Notes: a model not told the origin generated them from the sequence alone. A DNA stretch of 64,000 bases from Bacillota bacterium (GCA_023460575.1 JAEWPQ010000033.1:1-64000); one strand, 5' to 3'; counted from the first letter of the stretch, positions 26,624 through 35,208 are shown. Translations and numbers: made by a program.

Positions 26624-26650
26624 CATATTACTGATATTATCAGTAATATG
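26624..26650. promoter_or_regulatory. Perfect 27-bp palindrome, likely operator of the UroD-ABC operon
   Basis: CATATTACTGATA and its exact complement flank a single central base. It covers the -10 region of the promoter for the UroD-ABC operon, so a bound regulator should block transcription. The GntR/FCD protein at the operon end is the obvious candidate. Confidence 0.75.
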
Positions 26651-26662
26651 ACCACTTGTCAA
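26634..26662 (-). promoter_or_regulatory. Sigma-A-type promoter of the UroD-ABC operon
   Basis: TTGACA (26657-26662) and TAATAT (26634-26639) are separated by 17 bp on the minus strand. The -10 lies inside the 27-bp palindrome. Confidence 0.65.
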
Positions 26663-26770
26663 TAGATGCTCTTATTTATTCATATTTTCGGTGTTACCAA
26701 CAATAAACGGTGTTATTTTTGTGCATTATGTATATTTTTTAACGTAGTTATAAAAATAGGAGCCAAAAAA

Positions 26771-26808
26771 CACCGCTCCACCCAATACTTAAATCGGATG
26801 GAGCGGTG
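26771..26808 (-). terminator. Terminator after the TipAS MerR gene
   Basis: A 10-bp perfect stem (CACCGCTCCA and complement, 26771-26780 and 26799-26808) followed on the minus strand by TTTTTTGG. Confidence 0.9.
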
Positions 26809-26824
26809 CTGTATTTTTACTGTT

Positions 26825-27574
26825 TTAGCTGCTCTTGTGGCTGTCTGCATAATATCCCATAGCTTTACTTAAAAATGCGGATAATCCCTCTGCATACTGA
26901 TCTATATTCTGAGTAAAGCGTGAGTCTGATATATAAAGCTGTCCCAGCCCTGCAAATGCTTCCAGGGTATAGGTAACACCAAAGTTCTCATTGAAAAAAC
27001 GATACATGTTATTTATTGCATTTTGTACCACTTCTGATTCAGGTGATTTCCTGCAAAGCTTTGCCAACTCATGAAACATCTGATCCATATTTTCAAATAC
27101 CTGATTCTGTTCCTCTTCGGTCATGGAGCCCAGCTTTTCATTGCTTTGGTCCACAGCTTCATTTCCCCAAAGACGTCTGGCTTCTTCTTCATAAGGGTTC
27201 TGTCTTTTCCCAAAGCCATAAAATTTTTCCGACTGCGTCATTTTTTTATCTCCCTTCCATGATTTAATTGACTTATCAAGAGTTTTCAGCATGGCATTAA
27301 TACGCTTTTGTTCCTGCATCAGGCAGTCCCTTTGCAGTACAAATGCTTTTTCCCGGTCGAAATTGGGATTGGTAAGAAATCCCTTGATTTCTGTAAGAGA
27401 AAATCCGCATTCCTTGAAAAATAAAATCTGCTGCAGCAGATCTAAATCTTCATCGGAATAGTTCCTGTAACCGTTATCCGGATCACGGTCTGGACACAGC
27501 AGACCAATCTTGTCATAGTGATGCAAAGTGCGCACACTGATACCGGTAATACCGGCTGCCTCCCTGGTGTTCAT
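26825..27574 (-). CDS. MerR-family regulator with TipAS ligand-binding domain
   Basis: A 249-residue regulator. Residues 1-70 are the MerR winged helix (NTREAAGITGISVRTLHHYD, YRNYSDEDL), followed by a dimerisation coiled coil and a C-terminal TipAS domain (about 115-245; YEEEARRLWG, FGVTYTLEAFAGLGQLYISD). TipAS domains bind thiopeptide-like and other drug compounds. A promoter with a 19-bp spacer precedes the gene, the hallmark of MerR-activated promoters, so it is probably autoregulated. No transporter gene is adjacent. Confidence 0.9.
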   Translation of the reverse strand: MNTREAAGITGISVRTLHHYDKIGLLCPDRDPDNGYRNYSDEDLDLLQQILFFKECGFSLTEIKGFLTNPNFDREKAFVLQRDCLMQEQKRINAMLKTLDKSIKSWKGDKKMTQSEKFYGFGKRQNPYEEEARRLWGNEAVDQSNEKLGSMTEEEQNQVFENMDQMFHELAKLCRKSPESEVVQNAINNMYRFFNENFGVTYTLEAFAGLGQLYISDSRFTQNIDQYAEGLSAFLSKAMGYYADSHKSS

Positions 27575-27598
27575 AACAGATACCTCCTGACATACACA

Positions 27599-27629
27599 AT
27601 CATAGAGTATGACGCAGCGTTGTAGTCAA
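27599..27629 (-). promoter_or_regulatory. MerR-type promoter (19-bp spacer) of the TipAS regulator gene
   Basis: TTGACT (27624-27629) and TATGAT (27599-27604) are exactly 19 bp apart, with an imperfect dyad in the spacer. MerR regulators distort such over-long spacers to activate transcription. Confidence 0.75.
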
Positions 27630-27657
27630 TCCTTATTTTAATTATTTTTCTAATTAA

Positions 27658-27706
27658 AAAAGGCGAACCGCCCACCCAATAAATAATATCGGGCTGCGCA
27701 GTTCGT
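27658..27706 (-). terminator. Terminator after the GntR regulator gene
   Basis: An imperfect stem around GGCGAACCGCCCACCC and GGGCTGCGCAGTTCG, followed on the minus strand by CCTTTTTTAATT. It separates the Sec/Grd region from the TipAS gene. Confidence 0.7.
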
Positions 27707-27770
27707 TTCAATTTCCAATTCAATAAAAGTTAGAGGTACAAATAGGTTACTCTCCCAATCTACTGACAAT

Positions 27771-28469
27771 TTATAAATTTTTTATTGCATTTAAATATGA
27801 GTCCATATGGTTTTGAAAAGCGTATAACGTTTGGTCAAGAGATCCAGAACGGCATGCTTCAATAATTAACTTATGTTCGTCAAATTTTTCTTTCTTGGTG
27901 CCTAATGTAGAAATATCCTTATTCATTGCGATCAGCAATTGGAAATATTGATTTTCTAAAATTTCAGCCCGTCTGAAACTCCTTGACTTTTTCCAGAAAA
28001 ATTCATGAAATGCCAGGTCATTTGAATTAAAAATAAAAATCTTTTCCTTATCCTCAATGGCACTGTCACAATCCGGCTTCATCATATCATTATTTAAAGT
28101 CTCCAGGTAATCTAAATCCTGCTCCTGAAGCAGGGAATTTTCGAAAATTATGGTAAGGATCTGCATTTCAAGTGGGATCCGTATGGAAAAGACCTCTGTT
28201 ATATCCTGATAATCCATCTCAAGAATCTGGCTGCCCTTCTTAGGAGAGAAAGTCAGGATCCCCCTCATATTAAGTTCTCTTAAAGCTTCTCTTATAGGCG
28301 CCCTGCTGATCTGTAGTTCTTCCGACATTTCTGTTTCCACTAACCTGTCACCGCTTTTTAATTCTCCAGTCAAAATCTTGTTTTTTATATAGGAAACTAC
28401 AATTTCACTTAGATTTGCCTTTGAATATGTAATCATATGGCTTATTTTATCGTATGAATTACTTATCAT
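27771..28469 (-). CDS. GntR-family (FCD) regulator at the end of the Grd/Sec cluster
   Basis: A 232-residue regulator with a winged helix (GDRLVETEMSEELQISRAPI then REALRELNMRG) and C-terminal FCD helical domain (FNSNDLAFHEFFWKKSRSF). ATG 28469 follows AAGGTGG; a GTG three codons upstream overlaps it. Its position suggests it controls the betaine-reductase genes, for instance via the palindrome before tRNA-Sec, but this is inference. Confidence 0.85.
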   Translation of the reverse strand: MISNSYDKISHMITYSKANLSEIVVSYIKNKILTGELKSGDRLVETEMSEELQISRAPIREALRELNMRGILTFSPKKGSQILEMDYQDITEVFSIRIPLEMQILTIIFENSLLQEQDLDYLETLNNDMMKPDCDSAIEDKEKIFIFNSNDLAFHEFFWKKSRSFRRAEILENQYFQLLIAMNKDISTLGTKKEKFDEHKLIIEACRSGSLDQTLYAFQNHMDSYLNAIKNL

Positions 28470-28545
28470 AATATCCACCTTTCAATATAGATTCTATCAC
28501 TAACGGAATATTATACTATAGATGTAAGACAAATCATATGAATAT

Positions 28546-29451
28546 TTAAATATTCTGACAATATTTTTTTGCAAAATTAATAAACAACTCCTGAGCAGGA
28601 GTTAAAATCATATCTTTTTTCTGCACACAAAAAATATTTCTGCTTAATAATTCCGATTCGACTTCCACAACGTTAATCAGATTCAATTGATTGTAAAGCT
28701 GTACTGCTGCTTTCGAAACAAAAGAAATTCCCATTCCCTGTATCACTGCTTCAATAATTCCCTGAGTATTGCTAAAATATGCATTGGTTTTTAAATTTTT
28801 TACCGAGAGACCATGCCTGGTAAAGAACGCTTCCATCTCTGTTCTGGTGCCAGATCCCCCTTCCCTCATAATAAAATTTTTTTCAGCTATGAATCCTATC
28901 ACTTCATCTGCTTTCCGGCTGCCGTCATACTTCATATCTTTAGGCAATATTAAAACCAATTGATCCTTGCATAAAGGCGTCTGCGTATAACGACTGCTTT
29001 CATTCTCCATTCCTACAAATCCGATATCATACTGGTATTTAATCAGTTCCTCAAACACTTCACCGCTGTCTTTCTGATATAAATGGAAAACTATATTCGG
29101 ATACTCCTTATTGAAATCCGCTATCACCTGAGGCAAAATGTATTGGGCCGGAACACTGGAGGCCAGAATGTTGACTTCACCAGTACATTCTCTTGAATAT
29201 TTACTCATTTCATACAAGGACTGATCCCTTAAAGCCAGCATTTTCTGAGCATACTCATAGAAATCGATCCCTGCCTTGGTCGGAAATACCTTCTTTGTGG
29301 AACGGATAAACAATTGAGTTCCAATATCTTTTTCCAGTGTATTAATCTGGCTGCTCAGTGCCGGCTGAGTTAAGAATAAGGATTCAGAGGCCTTTGAAAA
29401 ACTTTGAAGCTTTGAAATCTGCACGAATGCTTCTAATTGTTTAAATTCCAT
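28546..29451 (-). CDS. LysR-family regulator (selenium-metabolism type)
   Basis: A 301-residue LysR protein with N-terminal HTH (FSKASESLFLTQPALSSQIN) and a CysB/CysL-like effector domain (REGGSGTRTEMEAFF, GIIEAVIQGMGISFVSK). LysR proteins of this sort are frequently found with selenoprotein and Grd genes. It lies 97 bp downstream of the BCCT gene, same strand, and could be transcribed with it. Likely an activator responding to substrate or selenium status; not demonstrable here. Confidence 0.85.
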   Translation of the reverse strand: MEFKQLEAFVQISKLQSFSKASESLFLTQPALSSQINTLEKDIGTQLFIRSTKKVFPTKAGIDFYEYAQKMLALRDQSLYEMSKYSRECTGEVNILASSVPAQYILPQVIADFNKEYPNIVFHLYQKDSGEVFEELIKYQYDIGFVGMENESSRYTQTPLCKDQLVLILPKDMKYDGSRKADEVIGFIAEKNFIMREGGSGTRTEMEAFFTRHGLSVKNLKTNAYFSNTQGIIEAVIQGMGISFVSKAAVQLYNQLNLINVVEVESELLSRNIFCVQKKDMILTPAQELFINFAKKYCQNI

Positions 29452-29485
29452 TTGACCCTCTTCTTTCTAAAAACACAGCCCGATT

Positions 29486-29521
29486 GCGCCTGCACTTTAA
29501 CACAAAACAGAATGCAGGCGC
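29486..29521. terminator. GC-rich hairpin between BCCT and LysR genes
   Basis: A 9-bp perfect stem GCGCCTGCA/TGCAGGCGC (29486-29494 and 29513-29521). No tight U-run follows on the minus strand, so termination may be partial. Confidence 0.45.
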
Positions 29522-29547
29522 CTCAGGCGTTTTAAAGTTTAAAATTT

Positions 29548-31008
29548 TTATTTCTTTTTGGGAGTTTCCTTTCTCAGTTCCTTTATCAGGCATACACAGC
29601 ATAAAAGCATGATAATGGCCAGAGGAAAAGCGGCTACTATGGAACAGGTCTGAAGTGCACTAAGTCCGCCAGTCATTAACAGAACCAGTGCCAGCAGGGC
29701 CTGAATCACTCCCCAGAATATTTTTTTACTATTTTTCGGTTCTATATCGCCATCAGAAGAAAACATGGATAATACAAAGATACCCGAGTTGGCTGAAGTA
29801 ATAAAAAATGTTCCTAAAAGACAAATTGCTATAATTGAAAAGATACTGCCAAGTGGATACTGTTGTAAAACCACAAACAATGCAGTTTCTGTTGTTTCAA
29901 TTGCTTTTGATATAATGTTGGTATCCAGGTTTAAACCAAGGCTTCCGAATACGGAAAACCAGATAAAGGATACTAAGGATGGAGCCAGAATAACGCCGAT
30001 AACAAACTCCCGAATAGTCCTCCCTTTTGATATTCTGGCAATAAAGGTGCCTACAAAGGGTCCCCATGCGATCCACCATGCCCAATAGAATATGGTCCAT
30101 GAACCCAGCCATGACTTATCCCCAAATGGATTTATGGCAAAACTGTCTTTTACAAAATCATTCACATAATTACCTATGGAATTTGTAAAAACATTCAGAG
30201 TCAGAAGTTTGGGACCAACGATAAACGCACCAACCAGAATTATAACTGCCAGTATCAGATTGATATCGGACAGCAGTTTGATGCCTTTGTCAATTCCGCT
30301 TACGGCTGTCCAGGTGTAAATAACCATCAGAACAACGATGATAATGATCTGGATCATTCGCGTTTTGGGAACATTGAACAGGAAATTCAACCCGGAATTA
30401 ATCTGCATGGTCCCTTGTCCCAGAGAAGTTGCAATTCCGGCTACCGTTGCAAAAACCGCAAAAATATCGATCATTTTTCCGATAGGTCCTTTGATTCCTT
30501 TTTCACCGAGAATTGGTAAAAAGATACTGCTGATCAGGCCAGGGGCATTTTTTCTGAACTGAAAATACCCAAGTGCCATACCAATGATAGCATATGCAGC
30601 CCAGGGATGAAAACCCCAATGCATAAAAGATTTTTTCATTGCAAAGTCTGCTGCTGCTTCCGTGCCTCCAAATTTCACAAAGTGATTGAGTGGTTCTGCA
30701 ACCCCCCAGAAAACCAACCCAATACCCATTCCTGCACCAAAAAGCATGGCAAACCACGATCTGTTACTGAATTCCGGAACGGAATCATCCGGTCCGAGTT
30801 TAATATTTCCATATTTGCTGAATGCTATTCCTAAAGAAAATACAACAAACACAAACATGGAAATCAAATAAAACCACCCAAAATTATTAACAAGAAAATC
30901 ATTTGCTACCGATGTGGCCTTTGCAAATGGCTGGGGCGCAACCAGACCAAATGCAACAATTGTCATAGTGATAAGAAACGAAATGTAAAAAACCTGATTC
31001 TTTTTCAT
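29548..31008 (-). CDS. BCCT-family transporter (betaine/choline/carnitine type)
   Basis: A 486-residue membrane transporter with twelve hydrophobic segments. The family core is clear: GAGMGIGLVFWGVAEPLNHF, and FYWAWWIAWGPFVGTFIARI with SKGRTIREF after it. The aromatic box (WAWW) binds trimethylammonium groups in characterised members. It is next to the grdH/grdI-like genes, so the likely substrate is glycine betaine (or a relative), taken up for reductive cleavage. This adjacency is my main reason to favour betaine over glycine as the reductase substrate. Confidence 0.92.
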   Translation of the reverse strand: MKKNQVFYISFLITMTIVAFGLVAPQPFAKATSVANDFLVNNFGWFYLISMFVFVVFSLGIAFSKYGNIKLGPDDSVPEFSNRSWFAMLFGAGMGIGLVFWGVAEPLNHFVKFGGTEAAADFAMKKSFMHWGFHPWAAYAIIGMALGYFQFRKNAPGLISSIFLPILGEKGIKGPIGKMIDIFAVFATVAGIATSLGQGTMQINSGLNFLFNVPKTRMIQIIIIVVLMVIYTWTAVSGIDKGIKLLSDINLILAVIILVGAFIVGPKLLTLNVFTNSIGNYVNDFVKDSFAINPFGDKSWLGSWTIFYWAWWIAWGPFVGTFIARISKGRTIREFVIGVILAPSLVSFIWFSVFGSLGLNLDTNIISKAIETTETALFVVLQQYPLGSIFSIIAICLLGTFFITSANSGIFVLSMFSSDGDIEPKNSKKIFWGVIQALLALVLLMTGGLSALQTCSIVAAFPLAIIMLLCCVCLIKELRKETPKKK

Positions 31009-31058
31009 TTTTTGCCCTCCTCTTTAAAATAACCGCATGCTGTTTTCCTGCAATTCGG

Positions 31059-31113
31059 TTTTATGTGACAGGAAACTCCTTCTATCATAAGCAGGTTTCC
31101 CTGTCACATAAAA
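31059..31113 (-). other. Long hairpin between grdH-like and BCCT genes
   Basis: Arms TTTTATGTGACAG-GAAAC (31059-31076) and its near-complement (31095-31113) pair over ~18 bp with one bulge. No U-run follows on the minus strand. It may stabilise the 3' end of the upstream message or set relative expression of transporter and reductase. Confidence 0.55.
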
Positions 31114-31121
31114 ATCCCAAT

Positions 31122-32441
31122 TTAGATTTTAACTTTAAAGAGTTGAGGTTCTTTTATATCCGTCGTTATCGCATCCAGAGCTACTCCCACTCTATGATAG
31201 CGAAGCTTAAACTGCTCTTCTTTCGATGTCGCAGGATCTCCCAGCGGATATGGAATGGAAATGGTTGGGACCAGTCTGTTTACTCCAACCGTTTTAGCTA
31301 CCGGAATCAGGTTTGCCATTTGAACAATAGTGATTCCTTCTCTTTCAATTTCTCTTGTCATCGTTGCACCGCAACGTGTACAGGTCCCTCATGTGGAGGT
31401 CAGAATTGCAGCTCTGATTCCATCCTTTTTCAATTCTCTTGCTATTTCTTTTCCCATTCTTGCAGCTTCGGCCTGAGTTGTGCCAGTACCAACGGTTGAA
31501 AAGAAATACTTATATACTCCGCCTATTTTTCCCTCTTTCTGGTGCCGTCTCATTGCATCCAGGGGAACAATAACATCAGAATCATTATTTGCCGCAGCCG
31601 GATCAAAACCGGCATGAATGGTCATATATTCTCCTTTTACAAGGTCATCCGTTCCGGAAATATCATATTTCCCCCACTTAGTCGCCGAAGCTGACTGAAT
31701 GCGGTCCGGATTACCTACCGGAACAATTCCTCCGGAGGTAATAAGGGCAACCTCCATATGGCTAAGTTCTTCCGGAGTGATAGCCGGAGCAATCGCCACT
31801 CTGTCTGACTTGGGTATGGGAAGCTCCGTACTAAATGGCTCTCCCTTGATTTTCTTCAGAAGCATATCAATTACCCTGTCTGCTGCCGTTACTGGAGGAT
31901 CCAGCCAGATCTGATCACGGATTCCTCTTCCAAAGTAACCCTCTTCTGCTGCAGGAAGCAATTTCTCTCCCTTTAACAGCTTAAGCGCAAACTTTGCCAT
32001 GGCTTTTACGTCTTTTTTCATGGCAGCCGCACTGGCACCGCCTTTAAATATATACATTTCCTTTTTAAACATCTCAACCCCGGGGTTTTCATCGTTCATA
32101 GAGGTGAGTACTGGAACTCCGAACTCCTTTTTTACAGCCTTGCAGATATGACCGCAGGCTGCTCCGTAACGTCCCGCACGGAAAGCTGGTCCGGCAAAAA
32201 AGACATCAATTTCTTTACCCTTTAACATGGAAATGATGGTCTCTACCGCTTCTTCCGTGTTTGAACCTATAAAGTTATCGCCGCAGATGATGGTATGTGT
32301 AATCTGAACTTCATCGCCCAATTCCTGCTGCAGCGCCATTGCCGGGCCTACAAGACCCTCTCTGATTTCCGGTTTAACATCAGCCAGTTCTTCCCCGCCG
32401 ATCTGACCAAAAAACTGATTCAAGTATAAAATACCTTTCAT
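31122..32441 (-). CDS. grdH: Selenoprotein, Grd substrate-specific protein B subunit (GrdH/GrdB/GrdF family; probably betaine reductase)
   Basis: A 439-residue selenoprotein. It opens with LYLNQFFGQIGGEE, the family start, and at codon 351 has an in-frame UGA (31389-31391) in the context TST-Sec-GTCTRCGATM; the frame then continues 88 codons to TAA. The Sec plus following cysteines is the known active site of GrdB/F/H, which activates the substrate by Schiff base with the GrdE-type partner and transfers the carboxymethyl group to GrdA. Family members differ in substrate (glycine, sarcosine, betaine); the neighbouring BCCT transporter favours betaine. Gene callers that stop at UGA would split it. 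Confidence 0.85.
31362..31391 (-). promoter_or_regulatory. Sec UGA codon with downstream SECIS-like stem-loop (grdH)
   Basis: UGA at 31391-31389 is followed 12 bases later by CGUUGC-GGU-GCAACG, a 6-bp stem with a 3-base loop. The loop begins 19 bases after the UGA and its first two bases are G. These fit the general bacterial SECIS rules (apical loop roughly 16-37 bases downstream, G among the first two loop bases). SelB should bind it. Confidence 0.7.
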
Positions 32442-32454
32442 ATCGTCCCTCCTT

Positions 32455-33780
32455 CTAGAATTCTACCATTCTCTTAACCGACCAGCCTACAACCTGGTCT
32501 CCGCAGAACATGGCGTTGTTTTCCATGATGATTGAGCCATCCTCTTTTACAGAAGCCCCCATAATTTCATCATTGGACCAGCCTCCGGAAAGCCCGTCTC
32601 TTGCAAGTGCCTCCAGTTCTCCCAGAACCGTTTCCATCTTAGGAAGACGGATCAGTGTTGATACGTTTCCGCAGGATACAATGGCATCTTCTTTCTCATC
32701 CAGGGAAACCAGCGGCTGGCTCGCGCCATCTCTGCCCGTACATTCATTTGTAAGGCCTACCGTCTTAATACCGGCATTTTCCAGAGCAACAATACAGCCT
32801 GTAAAGTCCGCATCCGGATTACCATATCCTTCTTCTGCAACAACGGCTGAATCAGCTCCCAGGCTTTTGGCCATCTGTGCCACAAATAATGCAGCCCTAT
32901 CTTTCTGCTCCAAAGCAACATTTAAGTTAGACATAATAACACCAAGGAAATTAATGGTCTTTCCATGTTCTTTGTAAAGCCTCCGGATCATAGGAAGGTT
33001 CTGGAAATCATAGGTGGACCATTTGGAAGAACATGGCATAAAGGATCCGCTGATCATTGCCCCGTCCAGTACCTCATTGGGATGCATAAAGGTAGGAAGC
33101 ATCCGGTTTGTATCCCAGCCATAATTTAAATCGTTATAGCCCACTTCTTCCATCTGGGACTGAGGCTGAAGCACCAGTACCACACTTGGAAGCTCATTTA
33201 ATTCTTTACTTCTTTTTGTAATTGGTTCCAGCTCAAAGGTTTCCACCTCATCCGGTGTTAAGTCCTTAACTGCCGCACCGATGTACTCGGCGAGGCGCAT
33301 GCCAGCCCATCTTAATGCCTTGTTTTTCTTCTGCTGTTCCTTCTGCTCAAAAATCTCATCCGTATCAGCAACCAAAACCAGGTTTTTAAGTTGTGAGTAG
33401 TAGGTGTATTTTGCACCCTCCCCGCTCATATCAATCAGTCCATCCTGAAAACCGCCGTAATGTCTGCCTACAACCAGAACACTCATATCCTTCAGTGCAT
33501 AGGTGGTTCCGTTTCCTGCCTGCATTAAATCTCCCGTCACTCCTGGGAATACAGGGCCTCCACCTACGCGGTAACGGGGCTCTATGGCTTCCTTTACAGG
33601 AACTAGCCTGACACGATCCCCAGGCGACACAATATAAAGTTCTGCTTCCGTGATATGCTCGTCTTCTTTTACTACTGCAAGAGCTTCTTCCTTATTCACG
33701 GTGAGAAGACCGTCTTTTAAAGAAGTCTTATCGCCAAAGCAAATCTCTTTTACATAAAAATTTCCCAATTCCAGCTTCAT
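32455..33780 (-). CDS. grdI: Grd proprotein, protein B pyruvoyl subunit (GrdI/GrdE/GrdG family)
   Basis: A 441-residue proprotein that in this family self-cleaves into alpha and beta chains, leaving a pyruvoyl group that forms a Schiff base with the amine substrate. The start KLELGNFYVKEICFGD matches the family; the cleavage cysteine is most likely Cys250 in SGSFMPCSSKWSTYDFQN, near the middle as expected for two roughly 22-27 kDa chains. Its ATG overlaps the selA stop by four bases (ATGA). Substrate type (betaine, sarcosine, glycine) is inferred from the BCCT gene, not from residues. Confidence 0.82.
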   Translation of the reverse strand: MKLELGNFYVKEICFGDKTSLKDGLLTVNKEEALAVVKEDEHITEAELYIVSPGDRVRLVPVKEAIEPRYRVGGGPVFPGVTGDLMQAGNGTTYALKDMSVLVVGRHYGGFQDGLIDMSGEGAKYTYYSQLKNLVLVADTDEIFEQKEQQKKNKALRWAGMRLAEYIGAAVKDLTPDEVETFELEPITKRSKELNELPSVVLVLQPQSQMEEVGYNDLNYGWDTNRMLPTFMHPNEVLDGAMISGSFMPCSSKWSTYDFQNLPMIRRLYKEHGKTINFLGVIMSNLNVALEQKDRAALFVAQMAKSLGADSAVVAEEGYGNPDADFTGCIVALENAGIKTVGLTNECTGRDGASQPLVSLDEKEDAIVSCGNVSTLIRLPKMETVLGELEALARDGLSGGWSNDEIMGASVKEDGSIIMENNAMFCGDQVVGWSVKRMVEF

Positions 33781-35180
33781 TCCATATCTCCTTTCAAATT
33801 AATAATCTTATTTAAAAATTCTGCTGCCTCGAAAAGATCTTCCTCGCTCATGGTTCGCACATCAAGCAATACTTTATTTTTGTATATTCTTGATATAATG
33901 GGGACGGAATTATTTCTTAGCATTCGTTCCAGCATATCCGCTGAAATATGTTCCATGGTGATACTTATTGCATAAGAAGAAAGATTTACTCCCGGCATGG
34001 ATCCCCCGCCGATCTGTCCCGTCGTTTCGATTACTTCATATTGTACGTCCAGACGTTTTACCAGCAGACCATGTAATAACTCAGCTTTTTTCTTTAAGTT
34101 TTCAAGAGGCTCCGTAATCATTTTCAGAGTAGGGATTTCCTGAACTGCCGTCTCAGGCGTCAAATATTGTCTGAGCGTAAGTTCAAGAGCAGTTAAGGTC
34201 AGTTTGTCAATCCGCAGCGCCCGAAGCAGATGATTTTTCTTCATCCTGTTTATATACTCGGCTTTGCCTACAATGATACCGGCCTGCGGTCCGCCAAGCA
34301 GCTTATCTCCGCTGAAGCAAACAATATCCGCTCTTTGTTCCAGACAGGTTCTTACTGTCGGTTCATCCCCGATTCCATATGCTTTAAGGTCCACCAGCAA
34401 TCCCGATCCCAGATCATAAATTAAGGGCAGATCATGCTTTTTTCCAACCTCTTTCATACGCTCCAGAGAAACCTCTTCCGTAAAGCCGATAATCTTATAA
34501 TTGCTAGTGTGGACTTTTAATAAGGCCCCGGTGTTCTCATTGATGTTCTCTTCATAATCCGATTCATGGGTTTTGTTTGTGGTTCCCACTTCTACCAGCC
34601 TGCAGCCGCTGGCCGTCATGATTTCCGGAACACGGAATGCGCCTCCAATCTCCACCAGCTCTCCTCTTGATACGATAACCTCTTTTCCTTTCGCCACCGA
34701 GTTTAACACCAGATACACGGCTGCCGCATTGTTATTGACTACCAGCGCCGCTTCAGAACCGGTTAAAAAGGTAAGAAGCTGCTCTACATGTTCGTACCTG
34801 GTTCCTCTTTCCCCCGTTTCCAGATCATACTCTAAATTAGAATAAGATCCGCAGATTTCCATCATGCTTTCCGAGACCATTTGAGAGAGTCTGGCCCTCC
34901 CAAGGTTCGTGTGCAGCACAACGCCGGTTCCATTGATTACTTTTCGCAGATGGGGCTGGTTTAGCTTTTCAATTTCCGCTTTGATACGCCTGATTAAATC
35001 TTCCCTGGAGTACTGATATGGACTTCCGGATAAAATTTTCTGTCTTTCCAGTTCAATTTCTTTTTGGCAGGCAAGCTTTACCAGAACTGCGGGTACATTT
35101 GTCATACCTTCTGATGCAATGCATCGTATCATCTCATCCACTTTTGGCAGCTGCCTCATAGAACTGTTTTTATCTGTCAT
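33777..35180 (-). CDS. selA: L-seryl-tRNA(Sec) selenium transferase
   Basis: PLP enzyme that converts Ser-tRNA(Sec) to Sec-tRNA(Sec) using selenophosphate. The 467-residue protein shows LRKVINGTGVVLHTNLGRA, the family core, and CFSGDKLLGGPQAG with the PLP lysine. ATG 35180 follows GAGGAA; a GTG five codons earlier overlaps the site. It is inserted between grdD and the grdI-like gene, sharing ATGA with the latter, so Sec-tRNA synthesis is translated in step with the reductase. selA is normally next to selB or selD, so this placement is notable. Confidence 0.95.
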   Translation of the reverse strand: MTDKNSSMRQLPKVDEMIRCIASEGMTNVPAVLVKLACQKEIELERQKILSGSPYQYSREDLIRRIKAEIEKLNQPHLRKVINGTGVVLHTNLGRARLSQMVSESMMEICGSYSNLEYDLETGERGTRYEHVEQLLTFLTGSEAALVVNNNAAAVYLVLNSVAKGKEVIVSRGELVEIGGAFRVPEIMTASGCRLVEVGTTNKTHESDYEENINENTGALLKVHTSNYKIIGFTEEVSLERMKEVGKKHDLPLIYDLGSGLLVDLKAYGIGDEPTVRTCLEQRADIVCFSGDKLLGGPQAGIIVGKAEYINRMKKNHLLRALRIDKLTLTALELTLRQYLTPETAVQEIPTLKMITEPLENLKKKAELLHGLLVKRLDVQYEVIETTGQIGGGSMPGVNLSSYAISITMEHISADMLERMLRNNSVPIISRIYKNKVLLDVRTMSEEDLFEAAEFLNKIINLKGDME

Positions 35181-35208
35181 CTTATCATTCCTCACTAAAT
35201 AGTTTCAA

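Noticed and set aside
31122..31391. Apparent nonsense mutation/pseudogene in the GrdB-family gene
   Set aside because: Frame stays open after UGA, residues match the family, and tRNA-Sec, SelA and SelB are encoded alongside. Selenocysteine explains the UGA better.
32737..32745. Cys347 (NECTGRDG) as pyruvoyl precursor of the GrdI-like protein
   Set aside because: It would give very unequal chains; Cys250 in SGSFMPCSSK is near the middle and fits the subunit sizes known for the family.
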